A stretch of DNA of 64,000 bases from DTU072 sp050309775 (GTDB lineage Bacteria; Bacillota; Clostridia; Christensenellales; DTU072): contig JBNRMV010000013.1 in the NCBI GenBank assembly GCA_050309775.1, positions 186,001-250,000 on the forward strand, read 5' to 3'. Both the position numbers and the translations under genes were made by a program. Positions 36,914 to 47,500 of this stretch are shown here, one piece after another (the stretch's first letter is position 1; every line of letters starts with the position of its first letter). The notes under the pieces were generated by a model. The model was not told where the DNA came from and searched no databases. It saw nothing but the letters and a program-made list of their open reading frames with translations.

Positions 36914-38530
36914 TTACTTTTCTGATTGCTCCTTTGTAGGCGCTGTCAATTGAGTTTTTTTACGGAAAATCTTTTTGCGAAACACGAATACAATTGCTCC
37001 GCTTATGGGTATAAGCAAAAAAAGCATGTACAGCCAACGCAAGTCAAAAGAGGCTTTTTCCTCGTCAATAATCAGGTTTATGACGGCATCGGAATATGGC
37101 ACATATACGCTGACCCAGTCGCTGCCTTTGTCCAACCGTAATTTTGTATAAACAGTCTGCCCGCCTTGTTGCGTCACCGCCACGGCGGCTATGTTCTCAT
37201 AATCGGAAATCGACATGGTAATTTTTATCGGAGTTTCGTATTCTGTGAAAGGTATTTCTTTCAGGTTGCTTGTCAGATAAATACTCATTGCAAGCACTCT
37301 GTTTGCGTTCGGCAAATCAGCCAAGCGCAACACTTCGGACTTGTCCACCTCTGCAGTATCAAACATTGCCAGCGATATATTCATGGCGGCGCTTTCGCCT
37401 TTTACTACGAAGGGCAAACTGGTTACATCGAACCCTTCAACGGTGAAAGAATCGACATATTCGGTATTTATGGCGCGCACTTCAAAGGTGCGTTTTGCTT
37501 CGGAACATGCGTTTAGGGCTGCCATAACCTCATTATAGGCTGCCGTAATCACACTTTCTGCAATATTATCTTCCAATTCCAACAGCTGCCAAGCGACATA
37601 CTTTTGCCGCAGCGAGGATATAAGCGCGGGGGCATAATCCGCCTCATTGCGAAAATACTCTTCGGCGGCATTTATGGTAATCAGCTTGTTCAAATCCTTG
37701 TCTATCTTTATGACCTTGCCGGTATGCCGATTGCCCACACCGTCGACAGCTTCAATAAAGTATTCGCCCTTTGTGGCAAGAATTCCGCCATAGAAAGTCA
37801 GGTTGTTGGTGAACTTCGTATGTTCGCTTAATATTTCCGGCTCCTCCGACCCCTCAAGAATGCGATAAGTCTTTATGCTGCTGAATCCTGAATTGGCGCT
37901 TCTATGCGCGCCGTATTCGTTTGCTCTGACCATATATTCAAAGTAATAACCATTGTCTTGGAAAGACGGGCTGCCCAGCAATTCTATATGCGGTTTTGAG
38001 TTGTCGATAGTCGTACAATAAAGAAACTCCCCTTCATCTGTCGACGTTTCGCCGTCAACTTCATAGTCTACGCTAAACAGATATGCCGCCCACTCATAAG
38101 CCGTCACCTCGAATGTGCCTGTGCGTTGGCCGTGCGCGTCATAACTGCCATTGCCTGAGTATGTTATGGCGCTCAGCGGAATTTCAACAGCATTCAAATC
38201 CTCGCCTTGCTTATTCTTGGCAAAGGCATTTGTTATGTTGCCCTCTTCGTCTTTGTTTATGTCGCCCGTACTCATAGACACTTGATATGCCGAATAATAC
38301 ACTTTCCGCAACGGCGCAAAGGCGCTCTCGGTTATGGTGACCACATATGCGCAGCCCTCATTTGCGTTGTAATAATACTTAGAAGGATTTTTTTGGCGCC
38401 AAGAGCCTATGGAATATCCGCCGGCGGCATAAGCAGGACTTTGTACCGAAAGCCCTGCCGCAAGCGAACATAATAATATTGTTATTATAATTATAAAATA
38501 TAAGCCGTGCTTTGTAGCGCTGTTTTTCAT
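36914..38530 (-). CDS. Membrane-anchored surface protein of unknown function
   Basis: 538 residues from the preferred ATG at 38530, which follows AAGGGAAG and begins a good signal peptide (cleavage after AYAA). The frame is open to 38626, but those codons run into the upstream gene. The ectodomain has a beta-rich N-terminal part that may be Ig-like, an alpha-helical section around residues 290-345, and a beta-rich membrane-proximal domain. It ends with a transmembrane helix near 495-515 and the basic tail RKKIFRKKT. It lies 41 bp downstream of the 3333-residue MBG protein on the same strand, almost certainly in the same transcript, so it may be a partner or accessory of that protein. No enzyme motif is seen. 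Confidence 0.75.
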   Translation of the reverse strand: MKNSATKHGLYFIIIITILLCSLAAGLSVQSPAYAAGGYSIGSWRQKNPSKYYYNANEGCAYVVTITESAFAPLRKVYYSAYQVSMSTGDINKDEEGNITNAFAKNKQGEDLNAVEIPLSAITYSGNGSYDAHGQRTGTFEVTAYEWAAYLFSVDYEVDGETSTDEGEFLYCTTIDNSKPHIELLGSPSFQDNGYYFEYMVRANEYGAHRSANSGFSSIKTYRILEGSEEPEILSEHTKFTNNLTFYGGILATKGEYFIEAVDGVGNRHTGKVIKIDKDLNKLITINAAEEYFRNEADYAPALISSLRQKYVAWQLLELEDNIAESVITAAYNEVMAALNACSEAKRTFEVRAINTEYVDSFTVEGFDVTSLPFVVKGESAAMNISLAMFDTAEVDKSEVLRLADLPNANRVLAMSIYLTSNLKEIPFTEYETPIKITMSISDYENIAAVAVTQQGGQTVYTKLRLDKGSDWVSVYVPYSDAVINLIIDEEKASFDLRWLYMLFLLIPISGAIVFVFRKKIFRKKTQLTAPTKEQSEK

Positions 38531-38571
38531 TACTTCCCTTACTTTAATAGTCTTTTGCATTCTACCGGGTT

Positions 38572-41500
38572 TTAGTCCCTGCGGTATAGTCCGCCCTTTC
38601 TTATTTTCTTTGTGGCTCTTTTCCAACCTGCCGTATCGCCTGTGGCGCTCTTACGGCGTCTGGGATTCAGCCAGAACAGCGTAAATACGCCCAGTACAAT
38701 AATGACAGCCAGCCCGGTAACGGGTATAAACCAATATGAAAAGTCATTCGATGTGAACACTACCTCTCCTGAAGAATCGGTATAGAAAGTATAATAATCT
38801 CCCTCACGAATGAAGTTTATCTGGCGGTCGCCTAGCTTGCCCAATCCGTAAACTTTCAGGTTTTCGACATCCAGGTATTCGTCAGGAATCTTCAGATATA
38901 CCTTGACCCTTGTATCAAGCGTTGTCGGCGCTCCGTTTTCTTTTATGACAAATGTCTGCACTGTGGCTTTCTGTCCCAACATATTGGTGAAGAAATTCTC
39001 CTTGTTGCTTGCCGAATCAATTTCTTTGAACTCCACCGTCAACCCTTCGGTAAAGCCTTCTTTGCTGGTAATGAATGACTGCGAATTTATGTCGATAATT
39101 TTTTTCTCAAATATCTCTACCGTGCCGGCAAAATAAGGTTTTGCCACATAATAGTTCTGCGCGCTAAGTCCCGATATATTGTAGGACAATATTTCTACAT
39201 TGTGTATGCCGACATTTGTTGCGCCGCCCAGCGTCCTTGCTTTCAGGTCAAGTTTTACTTCGCTGCCGGGTAATACGCCGTTCATTTTTGCCGTGATAGC
39301 AATGGTAGACACACCGTCATACGCTTTGTTCTGCACCTCGATGTTCTCAAGCGTAATTTCTTTTTTCTGAATTTTGAACATAGCAGAGATATGCTTGGGA
39401 ACATAGTTCGGGTCGTTGAAATAAACGACTATGTTATAAGTGCCGGCATTCGGCGGAATGGTTTTGCCATGTCCTTGATAGTCTATCCAATATGACACTC
39501 CCGCAGGTTTTGTCGTAATAATCGGAGGCACAACCGAGCCATAAACCTGCCGCTCCAGCGTTGCCGTATCAAACTTGATTTCTTCGATTTCGCCTAGATT
39601 TATGTCATAGTTTATTATGGCATCTCCATAATAGTTCGGGTGGTCCATAGTAGCTGTGACGCGATAGTCGCCAATGTTGACGGGCGGCACATGTCCGTAA
39701 TCGGTAACGCCGTCGCCGTCGCTCTTGGGTATGGAATAATAATTTATGTTGATGCGCTGATTGATGTGCACTCCCAAAGACGAATAAAGGTCAGAGGGCA
39801 CTATGTCGTCAGTGTTAACTACCGCCGTGGCATTGAGTAATTTGTTGTAAGTTGTGTAATATTTATCTATTCTTTGCCCGTTCTGCACAAACTCAATTCT
39901 GACAGCTTTCTTCAGGACTTCAATATTGAACTCAAAGTAGTTTTCCGGGTGGTCATAGTTTCTGCTGGTCACCCAAACTGTGTACTTGTACACGCCGGCA
40001 TCTTTTATTTGTCCGATGCAATCCATATCATGGCTTACCGTCAGGTTGCCGGGGTTTGTAATAAAGATAGGCAGAGTTATAGGTGTGCCGTATGTATAAG
40101 TGTTGTTCCTTACGCTGATTGTGGCTCGTGCCGGCGCTACATTGACTTCAATCTTTGTATAGAAAATATTGTAGTTGGCGCTGTCGGTGGGGTTGAAAAC
40201 TATATCCACAATGTATGAACCGGCATCGCCAAGCACCAAACCGCTGTTGACATAGCTGAAACTGCCGCTTACATTGCCCGATATGCCTTCATATTGTGCT
40301 ATGCCGTAGCCCTCATATTCGCTGCTATTGAGCGTGGAGAAAGCAAGGCTTTGTCCGTAGCTTATTTCCGTAGGCACAGGCAGCGTAAAGTCTGACATGG
40401 ACGCTTTGTTTATTATGAATGTGGCTGCGCCGGGTTTTTCAAGAATGGGAGCGCCGGAAATGTCTATGCCCAACTGGTGGTTGTTGCTGAGTACGCGTAC
40501 GCGGATTTCGTAAGAGCCTGCATTTATGGGCTCGACCTCTATGCCCTGACGTATAAAGACGATTTCCCATTCAATTTGGCTGTCGCTGACATAAGTTGCG
40601 GCATTCTTTTTGTTGGTGCCGTCATACACCGCCATAAGGTTTGTGAACAATATCTCAACATTTGCCCGCAGTACCGTTACATCTACATCATCTATGCGCA
40701 ATACCGCATAGTTTTTGTTGTAGGGAGTGAACAGCAAATCCACTGTTTGTCTGCCTGCATCGGGCTTTTCGGACGGCGACATAAATGAGTACTTGCCCTG
40801 CACTTCCAATGATTCGCCGTAAGTCACCCTGCCGCCGTTTATTCTGGCGTCACTATAACTTTGTCCGTAAACAATATCCGATACCGTGGGTTTTTCGCGG
40901 AGCGTCAGATTGGCTTGAATAATCTTAAAGCTGACCTCAATATAATTATGGTTGCCTGCGCGAATGGTGTAGTTGTTGTGAATAATCTCTATGCGTGCGG
41001 TATAATCCCCTGCTTCGGTGGGAACTATCGTTGAGCGGTTGTAGGTGGGGCTGTAATAAGTAATGGTAGGTACAAGGTCGTACTCCACATATTGCGCTAC
41101 CAGCGGATTTACATTGCCGTAATTCTGAATCATGCCCGAAACAGTTACGGCTGCCGCCCTCTTTTCGATAATAAAGGTCAACAACTTTTGTCCTGCAAAG
41201 TGCGCATTGTTGGTTACGGTAATTCTGACATCATAAATGCCTGCCTGCGAAGGCATTGTCTCATTGTAGCCGGATATGTCTTCATTGGCGCCCTTGAACT
41301 CAATGACAAAATTCTGTTGCGGAATATCTCCATAATTGCCCGACACTATCACCGTGGGTTTGGCAATGGCTTCGCCGAATACGCCCGAAGTATGCGACAG
41401 AGAAATGTCCGCAGATATATCCGCCTTGTCTATGGTGAATGTGACTTCTTTTTTACCATAGTACATGACATCTATAATTTCAATAATAACGGTATAAACG

Positions 41501-44500
41501 CCTACTTCAATTCCTTGGCTGGCAACGCCTGCGGCAGAAAAGATTGTCAGCAAATAGTTTTCTTCAAACAACGGGTGCTGCGTAAATGCCGTGCTGACGC
41601 CCAAGTCGCTTACGCTTATGGGCAGAGCGTCATATCTCTTTTGGTTGCGCGCAACATCAATATTTGCGTCGTCCACCAGATTATAGCAGCTGATGGCTAC
41701 ATCGCCCTCAACTGTGTTGTAGTTGTCGGATACAAATCTGTATCTGCCCTGCAAGGTAGGTGTTGAGGACAGCGTACTCATACCAGTCATAGATACCGTA
41801 TTTGCCACTGTCAGGACGGTGTCCAAATCCTCAAAGCCTTCTACCTCGATAAGGCTGAATTGTCCGTCGACAGCTATGGCGCTGTTGTGCGGATTGAGCA
41901 TTAAAGCATTAAATATAGCTTGACGGAGCGTCTGTCCGTAAAAGGCTCTCACGGATACCGATTGCACAGACGGAGTGGTTTTGCTGATTGCGATATCCAC
42001 ATCGCCCTCAACAATATTATACAAGGTATCATTGTCGGGATAAAAACGGTACTTAACCGGCTTGCCGACCTGCGGCACAATGCTTTCGTCAACAAAACTC
42101 AACACGCCCGGCGTTGCGCCTGGGGGGGTTGTTTCAAAAGACAGATTATAATTTGAAAGGTCCTGACCGTAATAAATCGTCTTGTCGGCTTCTTTTTTGG
42201 AGCTTACCACCGTGCCTATAACGGGGTCAAGTCCTATAACTCTTACCGTTGTGGTAAATATGACATTGGAGAAATTGTTGGAGGCAAACGGCTTGAAAGA
42301 CAATTCAACCTCACGGTAGTTGGCTTTGTCCATAATCGTAGAAGGACGGGTGAATGCAAAAGTGCCTGCAATAAGCGTAGCCGTACCCGGCACAAGCTGG
42401 TTGTTGACAAATTCTCCCGTACCATTGATATAGGCAAAACCGCCTTGAATTTCGGAATAGCCCAACGGGTCATTGAGCCTTATGTCCGTCAGCTTGGGCG
42501 GCGATATCTCCGGCATGCCGACGATAATCGTCAACTTGTTTTCCCATTCTGCGCTGCCTTTGTAATTCTTGTCGGCTATCTCGGCTGTGATGACATACTC
42601 GCCTCTTTCTCTGGGCGCCGATTTTGAGCGGTTGTAGAATATATCAATAATGACATTCTCTCCGCTGTCAATATACGCATTTATGTAATGCGGTTGTTGG
42701 TTATATTGTACAGTAGTTGCGCCATAAAAGACTATTGCCGAACTCAGGTCTTTTTGGACAATCGTCACTTGCGCCGTACCGTGAATCTCTTTCAGGTTGT
42801 GTGAGTCGTCGGGAATAAAGCGGTACATTACGCTGTGTATGCCGACTTCAAGATTCATAGTGTTCTCAACAAGCTGATAGCAGCCGGCTTTTATTTCGCC
42901 ATTGAACACCACTTCTCCGCCGTCAAATATCGCCTGGCTGCCGTCATCTCTGTATGTCAACGGAGAAACCGCAGGATTTATACGGATAACGGGAGTGGCC
43001 TTTTCTATTATGTAAGTAAACTGTTCTGAGCCGGCATAGTTGTTGTCGTCTATGGATACTACCATAATATAGCTGCCGACATCAACAGGCTCTACCGAAG
43101 TAAATTCCTCAATCTCCGCATCAAAGAACAGCACTGTTCTTTTCAGCGCATAAAGCGCGCTGGGCGTAACTCTGACAGAATTTATGTCCATAATCAGCTG
43201 ACTGCGCGGCAACCCCGTATATGTGTATTTGAATGAGCCGTTGTAGCTTAGGCTGACCTGCGCTTTGTTTATTATGAGCGTACTCTCAAAATCTGCCGTA
43301 TAACCGTTGTTGAGGTTTGCCGGGAAACTTATGAGTATCTTGTACATGCCTGCGCTGGTGGGCTGTACATCGGTTATGTCGCCCAATTCATCGTCAAATA
43401 CCTGCTGATACCTAATCACAGAACTTGCCGTCGACGGCATATATTCCACTAAAACAGGCGGTCTTGTGCCGTAGGTCTGAATGTTGTTGAGTATATTAAG
43501 CTGAGATATAGTAATCGTCAGCGTGCTGAATGTCTTTGCTTTGTAGTTCGTATCTCTTATTTCAAGCGTTACATTGTAGATGCCGACATCTCTGGGCGCA
43601 TCGGACAAAGCGACATTTGCTATTGTGGAGAAACTTTGCGCTATCAGAACTTTTATGGTGTTGCCTGCCAAATCCTTTGCGCTGGCTTTTAGGCTGATTG
43701 TGCCGCTGTTGTATGCCTGAACACGGCTGGTTTGGTCGACAACAATGGTTGCGTCCGCTTGCTCTATCACATATTCAGCCTGCGCCATGCCCTCATAATT
43801 GGCGTCATTTATTCTGGCGGTGACTTGATATCTGCCGGCGTTAATGGGTACATTGTTGTTGGGGGTGTTGAAACTTATGTCTACGCTCAACGGTCTGTCA
43901 AATTCCGTCAATTCATTTTCCGGCAAATCAAGGTCAACATAGTACCATGTGTCGCCGTCTGTGCGAATGACAATATTTGTCGAATAAGTCGGTTCTTTCA
44001 CCATTCCTGAATATATATGTTGCAGGTTGCTCAAGGTTATTGATGCGGTGGCTTTTTTAATATTTATTGTTATTTTGATATCCGTTTCTTCATAATTGTC
44101 GCTGTCAATAGGTCTGAATGTCACATCATATTGTCTGTCGCCTACTGCGTTCGGGGGCGGCGGAATGACATCGTCTTTGAAAACGAATATGCCGTTTACT
44201 TGCTGATATGTTACGGGGTGCTGCATTCTGCCGCCTGTTAATGTAACTCCCGACATATCCATCATATATTTTACGGTGCTTGCAATGGGCGCCGTATTCA
44301 GCGCAGGCTTGGCTTTTTGGATAATCAACTGCTGCTCTAATGAGCCTTGATAATCCGCATTGTCTATTTCCGCCGTCATAGTGTATTGACCTGCGGGGGT
44401 AAAAGCATTCATTGTGACAATTTGGCCTTGGCTGTTTCTGTAAGTGAAAGTGACATTAAAGCTGTTGTCCACAACTTCCACATAGCCGTCAGGCGTGTTT

Positions 44501-47500
44501 ATTCTCTTATAGATAGTAACAGTCGGATTGCGGAAAACATTGCCGTAAGTCTTTGTTATGACGCCATCGACGGCATCGGCTGTTTCCAAACGGGCAGGAG
44601 CCTTGTTGACAATTACGCTGATATTCAGCGCCGATACTGTCACCACATTTGCGGTATCGTCAGGAATGAAACGGAATACAACGCTTTGCGTTCCGGCACG
44701 CATTTGTTTGTCTTTGCTGTCAATATATACAAGTCTGCCGGTAACGGGCAGTCCGTTTACTGTGGGATTTATGAGGACGCCGTCAATTCTGACTTCTTCG
44801 GATATGACATAAACCGGAGCATCGCCGGGTATCTTTGTGAAACCGTTTATGGTCAGCTCCGCGGCTATCTGTCCGTAAGTCAGCTGGCTGACCTGCAAAT
44901 TGTTGAAAGTCGGAGTGCCGGCAACAACGGTAATGTTGGCTCTCCAGGTAGCTATGTTGAAGTTTATTAAGTCCTCAGGTACAAATGTCGTATAAAGCAC
45001 CGTACTGCCGGTATATCTGCCTGCCGGCAAAATGGTGTTCTTCATTTCCGCAACAAATGCCGCCACCGTTTCGACTGCGGGGTTGTATAACCTTGTGGCA
45101 ACTATGAACTCTCCTGCCACAACTCTCTTTTCTTTGGTTTCTACCCCCTGTTGGTTGGTGACGCGGTACATATATGTAGCCACATAACCGTCGCTCTTTG
45201 TAAGGTTTATTTCGCTGAGCTTTTGTCCGTATGCAATGTGTCCTCTTATAGACGGGTTGTTAATAGGCGTAGGGAATTCGATATGATAGTTTTCTCCGTT
45301 TGCCTCGTCGGCATTGCCTTTCTTTATGGTAAGCGTGGTCAGCGCTTCTCCGGAATAGTTGCCGGTGATTTCGCCATACTCGTTCTGGCTATCAACAATG
45401 ACTTTTACTTGATAAACTCCCGAATCTGTCGGGCGCATATCCACCCATTGATTGTTGACAAGATATTCATAGCGCCACTCGGATATGGGAATAAACTGGT
45501 TGCCCGACGGAGTGGTAATATAAGCCTCGGCTATGGGATTGTAGTCATTCTGATAATAGCATACCGCCGGGGTGGGCACTACCAACACAGGCTGGCGGTT
45601 TATGATAAACTTCAGGTCTGTGCCTTCGGTGGTCTTTTGGTTGTCATAGTTGCTGATTGTCAGGTCCGTACGCACACGCACTTCATAAACGCCGGCATCT
45701 GTCGGAGCTTTTGCGGTATACGCCGTATCGGGTTGACCCTGTCTTTTGTATTCATAAATAATCTGCTGATTGCCGGGATTTGTTATGGCGCTGGCATAGC
45801 GCACAACATCCTTTTGGTAAGTATAAGTAAAGGTTGATTCAACAAATGATATCGTCAGATTGGTGGAATAATGCACAAAGAGCGTGCTGTTGTAGGTCAT
45901 TACATTGTAGTTCTTTGAGTATTGTTCCGTCGGAGTAAAGGTTACGATAATATCTTTTGTGCCGACTGTCGGACGGATATACGCTTGCGTAGTATTTACG
46001 GGATATACTATTGAGAAAGAACCTGCTACCTTGCCGTCAGACGAAGAAGCGCTGGTATAAAGCATATCCGGCTTGTCTGGGTCGGTATTGGCGCAGCGGA
46101 TTGTTGCGCTGCCCATAGAGTTTTCGTAATAAATACTTTGTACTTCAAGCCCTGTCACAAAGGGGTCGGCTTTTCTTATGACAAAGTTTCCGCCGGCATA
46201 TCCGAAATAATTTATGTCGACTATTTCGCATCTATAAAAATATGAGCCGGCATCGGTGAACTGCACCTGCGATACAAACGGCTCCTCTTCCGTTGCTTTG
46301 TAGTATGTCAGGATTTCGATACCCGAATATGTCGTGGTGGGCTGTTCGATGCCCTTCGGGGTGCCGTCATAAACAGCCTCCGTTGCGCCTATTGTTATGG
46401 GCAGCTGCTGCTTAAATATGAAATAGAACTTGAGGTTTTCCATGTCCTCAAGGAATTCGTCATCTAATACTATCGCTACCTGTTGCGAAAAGTCAGGTAC
46501 CGACAACTTTACTTCATTGTTGGTCTTTTCGGTAAAATGCCCATAGTTGCCTGCGGCAAAATCTCCATAATCCACATATGTGCAGACATATGCTCTTTTT
46601 CCGCTGTTGTAGTACTGGAACAAGCGGTATTGGCTGCTCTTTTTTACGGAAAGCTGAATATAAACAAGGTCGCCTCTCCTATAAGTCCGTGAAGCGGTCT
46701 TTTTGAAGTCTTTGTCGGTTTCGCTCTTGTATGTTCCCAGCTCCGATGTGCCCAACATGCTGACGGCAGAACTATTGGCTGCCGCCGACAGTCTGTCTCC
46801 CAGCATGAAAAACACCTCTATTGAATAATCCGTGCAGTCAAGTTTTATGTTTGAATAAGTCACAATGGAACTTATGTTGCCGACATAGTCGTAAGCAACT
46901 ATTCTGAGAGTATATATTCTTTGCCGCTCACTGCCCGACATGGGGAAAAACAGCGTTACTTCTCTATTTGTTGAATTGCTGGTGATGTTGTCGACAAGTA
47001 TTCGGCGGTTTATGGCAGTAATGGGGTTCTGCCCGTCGGTTGTGTAATACATTCTTTGCGCAGAGCCGTTGCCGGTAATAAAACTTGCGGGGGACATCTG
47101 AACTTTTATGTAGACGCCTCTGGTTTCGGGAGTGCCTTCTTGGAAACCTTTGCTGTACCACTTGCCTTGATTGAAATAATCCATAAGGAAAGGGTCATTT
47201 TCGTTTATTTGCGGGTCCTCAGGCGCAGACGCGTCGCCTCTCAATGTTATTTTGGGTCCGATTCTGTTCAGGCCAATGGAATACCCTTCTTCAAATCTTC
47301 GCAAGAAAGGTTGTAATTCAATCGGCGTGATGACGCCCGGGGGTATGTCCAGCACTCGGAACCTTGCCACCTGCCCGGTAATGTCAAAATTTTCGTCAAT
47401 AATCCGCTCAAGATACATGGGGTCAAAATTCCATTCTATCGTGGACACCTGCATCAGGTCGGCGCCGCCTCCCGGCTTAAAGAAAAAGTCACGGAACTCA

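Noticed and set aside
38531..38626. Longer N-terminus for the 538-residue surface protein
   Set aside because: It runs into the end of the upstream gene and would displace the signal peptide from the N-terminus.
41092..41766. Long plus-strand frames opposite the giant surface genes (several, up to about 228 codons)
   Set aside because: Shadows of the repeat-coding strand; no ribosome sites and compositions unlike proteins.
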